Source of the DNA: Pseudonocardia sp. C8
Lineage (GTDB): Bacteria; Actinomycetota; Actinomycetes; Mycobacteriales; Pseudonocardiaceae
Direction of reading: 5' to 3'
Length of the DNA: 64,000 nt
NCBI RefSeq assembly: GCF_014267175.1
Contig: NZ_JACMTR010000002.1
Location: forward strand, 3,869,501 to 3,933,500
Part shown: positions 51,016 through 61,027 of the stretch, in pieces
Numbering within the stretch: position 1 is the first letter of the stretch
How the letters are laid out: each line of letters opens with the position of its first letter
Notes under the pieces: generated by a model
The model's input: only the letters and a program-made list of their open reading frames with translations
Database searches by the model: none
What the model was told of the DNA's origin: nothing
Position numbers and translations under genes: made by a program

Positions 51016-51927
51016 TCATGCCCTGGTCTGGTACTCGCGGGCCACCTCGACCAGCATCTGGTGCATCGCCCGCTCGGCGGGCGCCCACAGCCGCTCCGGC
51101 CGGTGCGCGACCAGCACCCGCCGCGACGGCGCATCCCGGCCGAGGCCGAGCACGCGGACGTCCGGCCGCGGCGCGGAGACCGCGGTCCGTGGCGCCAGCG
51201 CCACCCCGACGCCGACGCTCACCATCGCCTGGGCCTCCTGGTAGTCGTTCGCCTCGAAGGCGATCCGGGGCGAGAACCCGGCGGCACGGCAGCTCCGTTC
51301 GAGCACCTCCGCGACCGGATGGTCGTGCGCGCGGACGATCCAGTCCTCGCCTGCCAGCTCGGCCATCGTCGTGTGCCGGCGCCGGGCGAGCCGGTGGTCC
51401 TCGGCGACGACGAGCACGGTCGGGTCGTCGAGCAGCGGCGTGAGCGAGAACGCGCCGGGGTCGACCCGGTCCCACTCGTAGTCCCACAGCAGCGAGAGCC
51501 CGACGCGCCCGGTCTCCAGCATCGCCACCAGCTCGTCGAACCGGGCGCTGCGGACGTCGAGCCGGATGTCGGGGAACTGCCGCCGGAACCGGCTCACGAC
51601 CGGGGGCATGAGGGCGCTCGCGACGGTCGGGAACGTGCCGATCGCGAGCGTCCCCCGCCGGAGCCCCGCCAGCTCGGCGAGATCCGCCTCCGCCGCCTCC
51701 AGCCGGCGCAGCACGTGCCGGGCGTGGCCGGCGAGCACCGTGCCGGCCTCGGTCGGCCGCACCCCGCGTGCCTGGCGGTGCAGCAGCGGCTGCCCCGCCT
51801 CGATCTCGAGTCGCCGCAGCTGCTGCGAGACCGCCGACGGCGAGTACCCGAGCTGCTCGGCGGCCGCCGTCATGGACCCCGAGTCGAGCACGGCCGCGAG
51901 CAACGCGAGCCGCCGGACGTCCAGCAC
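51016..51927 (-). CDS. LysR-family regulator
   Basis: A 303-residue LTTR with the N-terminal helix-turn-helix (LALLAAVLDSGSMTAAAEQLGYSPSAVSQQLRRLEIEAGQPLLHR) and a ligand domain. It is divergent from the PrpF-like gene at 52180 and probably controls the PrpF-MatC-DhaKLM stretch. The 250-nt gap between holds an inverted repeat GCATC-N6-GATGC. The GTG at 51927 has no strong ribosome site. The inducer is not evident. Confidence 0.88.
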   Translation of the reverse strand: MLDVRRLALLAAVLDSGSMTAAAEQLGYSPSAVSQQLRRLEIEAGQPLLHRQARGVRPTEAGTVLAGHARHVLRRLEAAEADLAELAGLRRGTLAIGTFPTVASALMPPVVSRFRRQFPDIRLDVRSARFDELVAMLETGRVGLSLLWDYEWDRVDPGAFSLTPLLDDPTVLVVAEDHRLARRRHTTMAELAGEDWIVRAHDHPVAEVLERSCRAAGFSPRIAFEANDYQEAQAMVSVGVGVALAPRTAVSAPRPDVRVLGLGRDAPSRRVLVAHRPERLWAPAERAMHQMLVEVAREYQTRA

Positions 51928-52059
51928 GAGCGCCTCCGATCCGCTGTGGTGTGCACAGCCGAGTGTCGGATTGTGCCATGGGCGTGCACTCGTACTTCAC
52001 CCTTGGCATCGAGGTTATCGACCCCCGCCTCGGAAAGCGGCCCGATGCCGGCCGACCGA

Positions 52060-52086
52060 GCATGAAGCATCGATGAAGATGCATGC
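52060..52086. promoter_or_regulatory. Inverted repeat in the LysR/PrpF intergenic region
   Basis: GCATC (52067-52071) and GATGC (52078-52082) are perfect arms with a 6-nt spacer, enclosed by GCATG (52060-52064) and CATGC (52082-52086). The inner repeat suits the T-N11-A style of LysR sites. It lies about 100 nt before the PrpF-like start. Confidence 0.4.
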
Positions 52087-52179
52087 AGATAGTCGCGATT
52101 GTGCTGCACGCTCCTCCGGGTCACCGTTGCCCCACACCACGACGGCACCCGGCGGCCGTCCACTCTCGGAGGAGCAGCT

Positions 52180-53289
52180 GTGCGAGACATCCCGGCCACG
52201 TGGATGCGTGGCGGCACCAGCAAGTGCTGGGTGTTCGACCGTCAGTCGCTGGCCGTGCCCGGCCGCGGCGTCGACGAGATCCTGCTCCGCCTGTACGGCA
52301 GTCCGGATCCGCGCCAGGTCGACGGCATCGGCGGGGCGACGTCGACCACCAGCAAGGCCGTGCTGCTCGCGCCGAGCGCCAGCCCGGGCGTCGACGTCGA
52401 CTACACGTTCGCCCAGGTCGGCATCCGTGAGGGTCGGGTGGACTGGACCAGCAACTGCGGCAACTGCTCGGCGGTCGTCGGCCCGTACGCGCTGCGTCGC
52501 GGCTGGGTCGTGCCGGCCGGGGACGTCACCACCGTGCGGGTGCAGAACACCAACACGGGCCAGTGCATCGTGCTGGAGGTCCCGACCCCGGTCGGGCAGG
52601 TGGTCGAGGACGGCGACGAACGGATCCCCGGGGTCCCGCGGCCCGGCCTGGGCGTCCGGATGTGGTTCGTCGACCCGGCGGGCCGGACGACCGGGTGCCT
52701 CCTGCCCTCCGGCCGGTGCCTCGACGATCTCGACGGCGTGCCCGCCACCCTGGTCGATGCCGGGGCCCCGCTCGTCGTCGTGCCCGCGGCCGCGGTCGGG
52801 CTGACCGGCCACGAGTCCCCCACCGAGATCGACGGGACGCCCCGGCTGCTCGACCGGCTGGACCGCATCCGCCGGGCCGGTGCCGTCCGGATGGGCCTGG
52901 CTGCCTCCGCCGAGGACGCCGCCCGGGCAACACCGAAGCTCGCCCTCGTCGCACCCGGGACGCCCGGGCTCTCGGACGTCACCGTCCGCATGCTCTCGAT
53001 GGGCCGGGCGCACCCCGCGCTCGCGGTCACCGGCAGCATCGCGCTCACGATGGCGGCCCGGACCCCCGGCACCGTGCTCGACGGGTCCGGGTCCGCGGAC
53101 CGTGACGATCTGCATGACGACCTGCTCCTCGACACCCCGGCGGGGGTCGTCGTCACCCGGACCGGGAGCTACGACGGCCGCCCGGCCGTCGCCGTCCGGC
53201 GGACCGTCCGGCGGCTCGCCGACGCCGTCCTGGCCCTGCCCGGCGACGAGAACGCCGCAACCGTTCCCTCCGCGGTCACCGCAGCCTGA
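52180..53289 (+). CDS. PrpF-family aconitate/oxalomesaconate isomerase-like protein
   Basis: A 369-residue protein of the PrpF family (diaminopimelate epimerase fold). The hallmark start [11 protein letters not shown], the [13 protein letters not shown] turn, and the active-site [13 protein letters not shown] are all present. Family members catalyse cis-trans or tautomeric isomerisation of unsaturated tricarboxylates (2-methylaconitate, 4-oxalomesaconate). No methylcitrate or gallate genes are adjacent; instead a MatC-like carrier and DHA kinase genes follow. GGAGGAG precedes the GTG by five nt. Confidence 0.85.
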   Translation: MRDIPATWMRGGTSKCWVFDRQSLAVPGRGVDEILLRLYGSPDPRQVDGIGGATSTTSKAVLLAPSASPGVDVDYTFAQVGIREGRVDWTSNCGNCSAVVGPYALRRGWVVPAGDVTTVRVQNTNTGQCIVLEVPTPVGQVVEDGDERIPGVPRPGLGVRMWFVDPAGRTTGCLLPSGRCLDDLDGVPATLVDAGAPLVVVPAAAVGLTGHESPTEIDGTPRLLDRLDRIRRAGAVRMGLAASAEDAARATPKLALVAPGTPGLSDVTVRMLSMGRAHPALAVTGSIALTMAARTPGTVLDGSGSADRDDLHDDLLLDTPAGVVVTRTGSYDGRPAVAVRRTVRRLADAVLALPGDENAATVPSAVTAA

Positions 53290-53296
53290 CAATCGA

Positions 53297-53329
53297 CGCG
53301 GCGCGGCGGAGACCGACCGCCGCGCCGCG
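53297..53329 (+). terminator. 13-bp perfect stem-loop between prpF-like and carrier genes
   Basis: Arms 53297-53309 and 53317-53329 pair perfectly around AGACCGA, eight nt after the PrpF-like stop. It may terminate or partially attenuate, giving different levels of the two products. Confidence 0.6.
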
Positions 53330-53358
53330 GACCCGGACCGCAACCGAACCGAAGGACA

Positions 53359-54654
53359 ATGATGTCGCCCCAACTGCTCTCCGTCCTGGTCCTGGCCGGA
53401 ATGTTCGTCATCGCGACGATCCTGCCGATCAACATCGGGATCCTCGCCTTCGTCGCCTCCTTCCTGGTCGGCACGTTCATGCTCGGCCTCGAGGAGAAGG
53501 AGATCTTCGAAGGCTTTCCCGTCTCGCTGTTCGTCACCGTCGTCGGTGTCACCTACCTGTTCTCGGTGGCGAAGCTGAACGGGACGATCGACCTGCTCGT
53601 CGAGGCCGGGATCCGCCTGGTGCGCGGCCGCGCGATCCTCGTGCCCTGGGTGCTGTTCGTCGTCGCCGCGGTGCTGACCGCGCTCGGGACCTTCACCCCG
53701 GCCGCCGTGGCGCTGCTGGTCCCGGTCGGGATGAGCTTCGCCTTCCGGTACCGGATCAGCCCGCTGATGATCGGGATGATGGTCATCTGCGGCGCGCACG
53801 CCGGGGCGTTCTCCCCGATGGCGGTCTCCGGTGCGCTGGTGTTCGGGATCGTCGGCGAGTCCGGCCTCGCCGTCTCGGCCGCGGTGCTGTTCTTCTCGAG
53901 CCTGCTGTTCAACAGCCTGCTGGCCGCGATCACCTACGTGCTGCTCCGTCGCCGGGGCGAGGAGAGCTTCGTCGAACGGCCCGGGTCCGACGACGACGGC
54001 GCCCTCCCGGCAGGCGGCGGTGGCGTGGCGACCCTGGTCCGTACCGAGCGCCGCGTCGTGACCTGGCAGCAGCGCGCCACCCTGCTCGCGCTGGTCGGGC
54101 TGGTCGTCGGGGCCCTGGCGTTCCACCTGCAGATCGGGTTCCTCGCCCTGGCCGCGGGCGCCGTCCTCGGCCTCATGGACCGCGACAACCTCGGCAAGGC
54201 GATCGACGGCATCAGCTGGCCGACGATCCTGCTGGTCGCCGGCATGGTCACCTACGTGGGCGTGCTGGAGCACGCGGGGACCATCGAGTGGGTCTCGGAG
54301 GGCGCCGTCGGCATGGGCGTCCCGCTCGTGGTCGCGCTGGTCCTCTGCCTGGTCGTCGGCGTCACCTCGGCGTTCGCGTCCTCGACCGCGATCCTGACCG
54401 CGGTCATCCCGATGGCGATCCCGCTGCTGCTGACCGGTTCGCTCCCGGCAGCCGGCGTCGTCGCGGCGATGGCGATCTCCACCACGATCGTCGACGTGTC
54501 GCCGTTCTCGACCAACGGTGCGCTGGTCCTGGCGAACGCGCGCGGCGTGGACCGGGCCCGCTTCTACCGGCAGATCATCGGCTACACGTGCGCGATCGTC
54601 GGCCTCGGCCCGGTGGCCGCGTGGGGGATCCTGGTGCTCCCCGGCGCGTTCTGA
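53359..54654 (+). CDS. MatC-like dicarboxylate carrier (SLC13/ion transporter superfamily)
   Basis: A 431-residue membrane protein with about 11-12 hydrophobic segments. The first half ([69 protein letters not shown]) matches the MatC N-terminal family, whose known members move malonate or related dicarboxylates. A cytoplasmic loop near residues 195-235 is polar and Gly-rich. GAAGGAC precedes the ATG; a second ATG follows directly. It probably imports the carboxylate that the PrpF-like enzyme handles. Confidence 0.82.
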   Translation: MMSPQLLSVLVLAGMFVIATILPINIGILAFVASFLVGTFMLGLEEKEIFEGFPVSLFVTVVGVTYLFSVAKLNGTIDLLVEAGIRLVRGRAILVPWVLFVVAAVLTALGTFTPAAVALLVPVGMSFAFRYRISPLMIGMMVICGAHAGAFSPMAVSGALVFGIVGESGLAVSAAVLFFSSLLFNSLLAAITYVLLRRRGEESFVERPGSDDDGALPAGGGGVATLVRTERRVVTWQQRATLLALVGLVVGALAFHLQIGFLALAAGAVLGLMDRDNLGKAIDGISWPTILLVAGMVTYVGVLEHAGTIEWVSEGAVGMGVPLVVALVLCLVVGVTSAFASSTAILTAVIPMAIPLLLTGSLPAAGVVAAMAISTTIVDVSPFSTNGALVLANARGVDRARFYRQIIGYTCAIVGLGPVAAWGILVLPGAF

Positions 54655-54746
54655 CGGCGCACCCTGCGGACCGGCGTCGACGGGCACTGGCCGACGGCGG
54701 CCGGGACGGCGACACTCGTGCCTGGACCCGGCAAGGAGGAGCCCGG

Positions 54747-55751
54747 ATGAAGAAGCTCGTCAACAACCCGGCCGACGTCGTCGCCGAGGCCCTGGTCGGC
54801 CTGGCCAGGGCCCATCCCGGCCGGCTGCGGGTCGACCACGTGAACCGGGTGGTGCAGCGGGCCGACGCCCCGGTGCGGGGCAAGGTCGGCATCGTGTCGG
54901 GCGGCGGCACCGGGCACGAGCCGCTGCACAGCGGTTTCGTCGGTCCCGGCATGCTCGACGCCGCCTGCCCCGGTGAGGTGTTCACCTCCCCGGTACCCGA
55001 CCAGATGCTCGCGGCGACCACCGCGGTCGACGGCGGCGCCGGCGTGCTGCACGTGGTCAAGAACTACACCGGCGACGTCATGAACTTCGACATGGCGGCC
55101 GAGATGGCCGCCGCCGAGTCCGGGGTCCCCGTCGAGTCGGTGGTCGTCGACGACGACGTCGCCGTCCAGGACAGCCTCTACACCGCGGGCCGGCGCGGCG
55201 TCGGCGCGACCCTGTTCGTCGAGAAGATCGCCGGGGCCGCCGCCGAGCAGGGCCGCGACCTCGCCGGCGTCGCCGGGATCGCCCGGCGGGTCGACGCCGG
55301 CTCCCGCAGCATGGGCATGGCCCTCACGTCGTGCACCGTGCCGGCCAAGGGCAGCCCCACGTTCGACCTGCCCGACGACGAGATCGAGGTCGGCATCGGG
55401 ATCCACGGCGAACCCGGCCGGCGCCGGGTGCCGATCGCCCCGGCGGGCGAGATCGCCGAGATGCTGGTCGAACCGGTCCTGTCCGATCTGGACTTCACCG
55501 GCTCCGGCGGCGTGCTGGTGCTGGTGAACGGCATGGGCGGCACCCCGCTGCTCGAGCTCTACCTGATGTACGGCGAGATCGCCGCGCTGCTCGACAAGGC
55601 CGGCGTGAGCGTGGCCCGCAGCCTGGTGGGCTCCTACGTCACGAGCCTGGACATGGCCGGGTGCTCGCTGACCCTGCTCCGGGCCGACGACGAGCTGCTG
55701 TCCCTCTGGGACGCTCCCGTGTCGACGACGGCGCTGCGCTGGGGGATGTGA
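54747..55751 (+). CDS. dhaK: Dihydroxyacetone kinase subunit DhaK
   Basis: A 334-residue DhaK that binds dihydroxyacetone (or a similar ketose or aldehyde) as a hemiaminal to a His, here in [58 protein letters not shown] and MNGMG-like [13 protein letters not shown] segments are classic. AAGGAGG precedes the ATG. dhaL overlaps its stop by 4 nt. Phosphate arrives from DhaM through DhaL-ADP. Confidence 0.94.
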   Translation: MKKLVNNPADVVAEALVGLARAHPGRLRVDHVNRVVQRADAPVRGKVGIVSGGGTGHEPLHSGFVGPGMLDAACPGEVFTSPVPDQMLAATTAVDGGAGVLHVVKNYTGDVMNFDMAAEMAAAESGVPVESVVVDDDVAVQDSLYTAGRRGVGATLFVEKIAGAAAEQGRDLAGVAGIARRVDAGSRSMGMALTSCTVPAKGSPTFDLPDDEIEVGIGIHGEPGRRRVPIAPAGEIAEMLVEPVLSDLDFTGSGGVLVLVNGMGGTPLLELYLMYGEIAALLDKAGVSVARSLVGSYVTSLDMAGCSLTLLRADDELLSLWDAPVSTTALRWGM

Positions 55752-56395
55752 CCGCCTTGCCGGACACCACGATCGACGCGGACGCGCTGGGCCGCTGGTT
55801 GCGGGCGTTCGCCGCCGCGATCGCCGAGCAGAAGGACGCGCTCACCGCGCTCGACGCGGAGATCGGCGACGCCGACCACGGGGCCAACATGGACCGGGGG
55901 ATGCAGGCCGTCGTGGCCGAACTGGACGGTGCGGCGGGCGGGGACCCGGCGGCCGTCCTCAAACGGACCGGGATGGCGCTGGTCCGCAGCGTCGGCGGGG
56001 CCAGCGGCCCGCTGTACGGGACGCTGTTCCTGCGCATGGCCACCGCGGCCGGGTCCGCCGGGCTCGGCCCGGCCGGGTTCTCCGCGTGCCTGCGTGCCGG
56101 CCTGGACGGCGTCGCCGCGCGGGGCAAGGCCGAGCCGGGCGACAAGACGATGATCGACGCCCTGTCCCCCGCCGTCGCCGCGCTGGCCGAGGCCGTCGCC
56201 GCGGGCCGGCCGCTGGCCGAGGCGCTGCGGGACGCGGCCGTGGCCGCCGAGCGGGGCCGGGACGCCACCACCCCGATGGTCGCCCGCAAGGGGCGGGCCA
56301 GCTACCTGGGCGAGCGCAGCGCCGGGCACCAGGATCCCGGCGCGACGTCCGCCGCGCTGCTGATCGCCACCGCCGCCGACACGCTCGCCGGGTGA
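55748..56395 (+). CDS. dhaL: Dihydroxyacetone kinase subunit DhaL
   Basis: A 215-residue DhaL, the ADP-carrying subunit that passes phosphate from DhaM to the substrate on DhaK. The Mg-ADP site is seen in [14 protein letters not shown], and [29 protein letters not shown] and [21 protein letters not shown] are typical. The GTG overlaps the dhaK stop; the next gene begins 6 nt after its own stop. Length is normal. Confidence 0.94.
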   Translation: MTALPDTTIDADALGRWLRAFAAAIAEQKDALTALDAEIGDADHGANMDRGMQAVVAELDGAAGGDPAAVLKRTGMALVRSVGGASGPLYGTLFLRMATAAGSAGLGPAGFSACLRAGLDGVAARGKAEPGDKTMIDALSPAVAALAEAVAAGRPLAEALRDAAVAAERGRDATTPMVARKGRASYLGERSAGHQDPGATSAALLIATAADTLAG

Positions 56396-56401
56396 TCGGG
56401 C

Positions 56402-58867
56402 ATGACGGTCGGCATCGTCGTCGTCTCGCACAGCCGCGCGCTCGCGGAGGCCGCGGTCGCGCTCGCCGTCGAGATGGCCCCGGAGCCGTCGATCGAGTGT
56501 GCCGCCGGCACCGAGAGCGGCGGGTTCGGCACCGACGCCGTCACGATCGGTACCGCGGTGGCCCGGGCCGACTCCGGCGACGGCGTCGTGGTGCTCATGG
56601 ATCTCGGCAGCGCCGTGCTGTCCGCCGAGACGGCCCTCGAGCTCCTCGACGACGAGCTCCGCGACCGGGTGCTGCTGTGCCCCGCGCCGCTGGTCGAGGG
56701 CCTGGTCACGGCGGCGGTCACGGCCGCGGGCGGGGGCGGGGCCGCGGAGGTCGCCGCCGAGGCCGCGCACGCGCTGGACGCCAAGCGGTCGCACCTCGGC
56801 GACGACGCCCCGGGCGCCGGCGCGGCCGGGGCGGGGGCGGGGGCGGGCGCGAATGACACCGCCGGGCCGGCGACCGGTGCTACCGCCTCCGCGCGGTTCA
56901 CGGTGTCCGTTCCGCACGGGCTGCACGCCCGGCCGGCCGCGCGGGTCGTGCAGGCCGTGCGCGGGCTGGATGCGGACGTCCGGCTGCGCAACCACACCCT
57001 CGGCACCGCGGAGGTCCCCGCGACGAGCCTGTCGCGGGTGGCCACGCTCGGCGCGCTGCAGGGCCACGAGGTCGAGGTCCTCGCCGGGGGCCCGGACGCG
57101 GACGCCGCCGTCCGGGCGCTGCTGGACCTGGCCCGCGACCGGTTCGGCGAGGAAGGAACGGAGGGCGGGGAACCGGCCCCGCAGCCCGCCCCGGTGACCT
57201 GGGCCGGCGGCCCGCTGCCCGCGTCCCCGGGTGTCGGGATCGGCCCGGCGTGCCTGCTCGGCCCCGCCGTCGTCGCCGTGCCGGCGCCGCACCCCGGTGC
57301 GCCGCCCGCGCAGCGCGCGCGGCTGGAGGAGGCGTTCCGGCAGGTGCGTGCCGCGCTGGGTGCCGTCCGGGACCGGGCGGCGCGCGAGATCGGGGCCGGG
57401 GAGGCCGCCATCTTCGACGCGCAGCTGCTGCTGCTCGACGACCCCGACCTCACCGGCGCCGTCACGGCCCGGATCGACGCGGGCGAGGACGCGGCCCGGG
57501 CCTGGGCCGACGGCGTCGAGGACGTCGCGCAGCGGTTCGAGACCGCGCCGGACGACTACCTGCGGGCCCGCGCGGCGGACGTCCGCGACCTGCGGGACCA
57601 GGTGCTGCGCGGGCTCGGCGGGCGCACGACCGAGGGCGTCGACGCCGACGGCGTGCTCGTCGCCGACGATCTCACCCCGGCCCGGGCCGCCGAGCTGGAC
57701 CCGTCGGTGACCACCGGGGTCCTGCTCGCCCACGGCAGCCCCACCGCGCACAGCGTGATCCTGCTGCGCGCCCGCGGGATCCCGGCCGTCGTCGGAGCCG
57801 CGTCGCTGGTGGCGGGTGTCCGCCACGGCAGCACCGTCGCGCTCGACGGCACCACCGGCGAGGTGTCCGTCGACCCGGACGAGGTCACCCTCGCCGCGTT
57901 CCGCGACCGCGCCGACGTGCTGCGGCGCCGGCGCACCGAGGCACTCGCGCACGCCGGTGAGCCGGCCGTCACCGCCGACGGCACGACGGTGCTGGTCGGC
58001 GCGAACCTCGGTTCCGCGGCGGACGCCGCCGACGCGGTCGGCGCCGACCTCGCCGGCCTCGTGCGGACCGAGTTCTGCTTCCTCGACCGGTCCGGGCCGC
58101 CCACCGTCGACGAGCAGGAGGAGGCCTACCGGGCGATCGCCGAGGCGATGGGCGGGCGGCGGATCACCCTGCGCACCCTCGACGTCGGCGGGGACAAGCC
58201 GCTGCCGTACCTTCCGGTGGCCCCGGAGGCGAACCCGTTCCTCGGGATGCGGGGCATCCGGCTGGCGCTGGCCCGGCCGGACCTGCTGGCCGAGCAGCTC
58301 GAGGCGATCGTCCGGGTCGCGCACGACCACCCGGTCGACGTCATGTTCCCGATGGTCGGCACGCTGTCCGAGCTGATCGCGGCCCGCGAGCTGCTGGACC
58401 GGGCGGTGGCGGGCGTCGACCGCGGGCAGCCCGACGGCCTGCGCGTGGGGATCATGGTGGAGGTGCCCGCGACGGCGCTGAAGGCCGCCGCGTTCGCCCC
58501 GCACGTCGACTTCCTGTCCATCGGGACGAACGACCTCACCCAGTACGCGCTGGCCGCCGAACGCGGCAACGAGGCCCTCGCCGCGCTCGCGGACCCGCTG
58601 GACCCCGGGGTGCTCGCCCTGGTCGCCGCGGCGGGGGCGGTGGCCGGGCCGGACCTGCTGGTCGCGGTGTGCGGCGAGCTCGCAGGGGACGAGGCCGCGG
58701 TCCCGCTGCTGGTCGGGCTGGGGGTCCGCGAGCTGAGCGTCGCCCCGGCCGCTGCAGCCGGGATCAAGCAGGCGGTCCGGTCCGTCGACGTGGCGGGGGC
58801 CCGCGAGCTGGCGGCGCGTGCACTCGCGGCGCCGGACGCCACCGCGGTCCGGGCCCTGCTCACCTGA
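56402..58867 (+). CDS. dhaM: DhaM-HPr-Enzyme I fusion phosphotransferase
   Basis: An 821-residue multiphosphoryl protein. Residues 1-130 are the EIIA-like DhaM domain with phospho-His10 in VVVSHSRALAEAA. After an Ala/Gly linker, residues 165-250 are HPr with His175 in PHGLHARPA. Residues 265-821 are Enzyme I, with His450 in AHGSPTAHSVILL, NPFLGMRGIRL, GTNDLTQYALAAERGN and the C-terminal AVCGELAGDE. Phosphate flows from PEP through EI, HPr and DhaM to DhaL. The protein is therefore self-sufficient, needing no separate EI or HPr. Confidence 0.94.
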   Translation: MTVGIVVVSHSRALAEAAVALAVEMAPEPSIECAAGTESGGFGTDAVTIGTAVARADSGDGVVVLMDLGSAVLSAETALELLDDELRDRVLLCPAPLVEGLVTAAVTAAGGGGAAEVAAEAAHALDAKRSHLGDDAPGAGAAGAGAGAGANDTAGPATGATASARFTVSVPHGLHARPAARVVQAVRGLDADVRLRNHTLGTAEVPATSLSRVATLGALQGHEVEVLAGGPDADAAVRALLDLARDRFGEEGTEGGEPAPQPAPVTWAGGPLPASPGVGIGPACLLGPAVVAVPAPHPGAPPAQRARLEEAFRQVRAALGAVRDRAAREIGAGEAAIFDAQLLLLDDPDLTGAVTARIDAGEDAARAWADGVEDVAQRFETAPDDYLRARAADVRDLRDQVLRGLGGRTTEGVDADGVLVADDLTPARAAELDPSVTTGVLLAHGSPTAHSVILLRARGIPAVVGAASLVAGVRHGSTVALDGTTGEVSVDPDEVTLAAFRDRADVLRRRRTEALAHAGEPAVTADGTTVLVGANLGSAADAADAVGADLAGLVRTEFCFLDRSGPPTVDEQEEAYRAIAEAMGGRRITLRTLDVGGDKPLPYLPVAPEANPFLGMRGIRLALARPDLLAEQLEAIVRVAHDHPVDVMFPMVGTLSELIAARELLDRAVAGVDRGQPDGLRVGIMVEVPATALKAAAFAPHVDFLSIGTNDLTQYALAAERGNEALAALADPLDPGVLALVAAAGAVAGPDLLVAVCGELAGDEAAVPLLVGLGVRELSVAPAAAAGIKQAVRSVDVAGARELAARALAAPDATAVRALLT

Positions 58868-58869
58868 GC

Positions 58870-58888
58870 CGGCGGGACCGGCCCGCCG
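58870..58888. terminator. Short stem-loop after dhaM
   Basis: CGGCGGG and CCCGCCG form perfect 7-bp arms around ACCGG, starting 3 nt after the dhaM stop and before the convergent LysR gene. Confidence 0.5.
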
Positions 58889-58924
58889 CACGCGTCCTCC
58901 TCGAGGCGCCCGGCTCACGGGTCG

Positions 58925-59821
58925 TCACGACCGCAGGGCACACCCGATGAGGCTCGCGGCCGGTCCGGACGGGCGGACGGCCGCGGGCCACACCGCGCGC
59001 AGCACCCGGGAGAGGTCGATCCCCTCGGTCGGCACCTCGACCAGCGCGCGGGTCGCGAGGTCGCCGCCGACGACCAGCTCGCTCAGGACGGCGGGACCGC
59101 CGCCGCCGAGGACCGTGCTGCGGATCGCGGTGCTGGACCCGAGTTCGAGCAGCGGCGGCACGAGCCGGTGCCCGGCCCGGGCCACCGCCCGTTCGAGGGT
59201 CTCCCGGGTGCCCGAGCCCCGCTCCCGGCTGATGATCGGTGTGCCCGCCAGCTCCGCCACGTCCACCGGGCGCCGGCGGCGGGTCCACCGGTGGCCGGGC
59301 GCCACGACGAGGACGAGCCGGTCCCGCGCGACGACCCGGGACCGCAGCCCCGTGGAGCCGTGCGGCGACTCGATGAACCCGACGTCGACGAGCTGGTCCC
59401 GGGTCAGCTCGCACACCCGCGTCGAGTTCGTGACCTGAAGCCCGACGTGGAGATCCGGATCGGACCGGCGGAGCTCCCCGAGCCAGATCGGCAGGAGGTG
59501 CTCGGCGACCGTCAGGCTGGCCGCCACCGTCAGCTGGCCCGCGGCCTCGCGGCGCAGTGCCCGGGTGCCCTCGACCAGCACCGAGAGCTCGTCGAGGACC
59601 CGCTCGGCCCATCCGGAGACCAGCTCGCCGGCCTCGGTGAGCACGGATCCGCGGCGGCTGCGGTGCAGCAGCCGCACGCCGAGCTCGCGCTCCAGCGCGG
59701 TCAGCCGCTTGCTGACCGCGGGCTGGCTGAGGGCCGACTCCCCGGCCGCCGCGCTGATGCTGCCGCGCCGGGCGACGAGCACCAGCAGCCGCAGCGACCC
59801 GACGTCCGGCAGCGGTTCCAT
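58925..59821 (-). CDS. LysR-family regulator next to a YeiH-type gene
   Basis: A 298-residue LTTR with HTH LRLLVLVARRGSISAAAGESALSQPAVSKRLTALERELGVRLLHRSRRG and a CysB-like ligand domain. It is divergent from the YeiH-family gene, the same pairing as E. coli yeiE-yeiH, so it probably controls that gene. Only about 60 nt separate the two starts. Confidence 0.88.
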   Translation of the reverse strand: MEPLPDVGSLRLLVLVARRGSISAAAGESALSQPAVSKRLTALERELGVRLLHRSRRGSVLTEAGELVSGWAERVLDELSVLVEGTRALRREAAGQLTVAASLTVAEHLLPIWLGELRRSDPDLHVGLQVTNSTRVCELTRDQLVDVGFIESPHGSTGLRSRVVARDRLVLVVAPGHRWTRRRRPVDVAELAGTPIISRERGSGTRETLERAVARAGHRLVPPLLELGSSTAIRSTVLGGGGPAVLSELVVGGDLATRALVEVPTEGIDLSRVLRAVWPAAVRPSGPAASLIGCALRS

Positions 59822-59883
59822 TCCCGGATGTTATGACGTGCGGCCGATTCGACGGCTACCGGACGAGCCGGGAGGCCGGGACC

Positions 59884-60906
59884 GTGGTGGGCATGGCGAC
59901 AACGTCGGATCCCGGGACGGAGCGGGGGCGCCGCATCGGCGGGCTCGTCCCGGGTCTCCTCCTCGTCGTCGCGGGGACGGCCGTCTCCTGGGCGGTCACC
60001 TCGGTCGTCCCCGCGGTCGGCGCGCTCACCGCCGCCGTGGTGCTGGGGGTGCTGGCCGGGCCGCGCCTGCCCGGTCCCGCGCAGCCCGGCCTGCAGTGGG
60101 TGACGCGCCGGTTCCTGCGGGCCGGCGTCGTCCTGCTCGGGCTCCAGCTCGGGCTCGACCAGCTGACCGGCCTGGGCACCGCCGTGGTGCTCGCGGTGGT
60201 CGGCACCGTGCTGGTGACCTTCGCCGGGACCCTGCTGCTCGGGCGGCTGCTCGGGGTATCCCGCGGCCTCACACTCATGATCGCGACCGGCTTCTCGATC
60301 TGCGGTGCGTCCGCGATCGCGGCGATGGACAGCGTCACCGACAGCGACCGCGAGGACGTCGCGACCGGGATCGGGCTGGTGACGCTCTACGGCAGCGCGG
60401 CGATCGCCGCGGTCCCCCTCGTCGGCACCGGCGCCGGGCTCGGGCCGCACGCGCTCGGTGCGTGGGCGGGCCTGTCCGTGCACGAGGTGGCCCAGGTCGT
60501 GGCCGCCGCGTCACCGGCCGGCGCGGCGGCGGTGTCGGTCGCGGTCGTGGTCAAGCTGACCCGTGTGGTGCTGCTGGCCCCGATCGTCGCCGGTGTCGGG
60601 CTGGTCGAGCGGCGCCGGTCCGGTGGGTCCGCGGGCAGGCGGCCCCCGCTGGTCCCGCTGTTCGTCCTGGGCTTCCTGGCCATGGCGGCCGTCCGCAGCA
60701 CCGGGCTGGTGCCGGGGCCGGTGCTCGAGCTCGCCCAGGGTACGACGACGCTGCTGCTCGCCGCGGCCCTGTTCGGGCTCGGGACCGGGGTCCGCGTCGG
60801 CGGATTGCTGCGGACCGGACGGCGCGGGCTGGCACTCGGTGCGTTGTCCACGCTGCTGGTCGGGCTTGCCGGCTACGGCGCGCTCGCGGTCGCCGGGGTC
60901 GTGTGA
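59884..60906 (+). CDS. YeiH/YadS-type putative sulfate-family exporter (UPF0324)
   Basis: About 340 residues, 9-10 hydrophobic segments. Family stretches are ALTAAVVLGVLAGPRLP, FLRAGVVLLGLQLGLDQL, GFSICGASAIAAMDSVTD and GAWAGLSVHEVAQVVAAAS, all typical of YeiH-type permeases, thought to export sulfate or related anions. A GTG at 59884 with GGGAGG eight nt before it is preferred; the ATG at 59893 is the alternative. It is divergent from the LysR gene. Confidence 0.85.
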   Translation: MVGMATTSDPGTERGRRIGGLVPGLLLVVAGTAVSWAVTSVVPAVGALTAAVVLGVLAGPRLPGPAQPGLQWVTRRFLRAGVVLLGLQLGLDQLTGLGTAVVLAVVGTVLVTFAGTLLLGRLLGVSRGLTLMIATGFSICGASAIAAMDSVTDSDREDVATGIGLVTLYGSAAIAAVPLVGTGAGLGPHALGAWAGLSVHEVAQVVAAASPAGAAAVSVAVVVKLTRVVLLAPIVAGVGLVERRRSGGSAGRRPPLVPLFVLGFLAMAAVRSTGLVPGPVLELAQGTTTLLLAAALFGLGTGVRVGGLLRTGRRGLALGALSTLLVGLAGYGALAVAGVV

Positions 60907-61027
60907 CCGCTTCCCCCGAGGCCGGCGGCGACCAGCGGATCTTCCCGAGCTGGGGGGATCATGGGGTCCGGGCCGGACGTCGGCGTGGGGACGCCGTCCG
61001 ACCGCGGCCCGGGAAGGGGACGGACAC

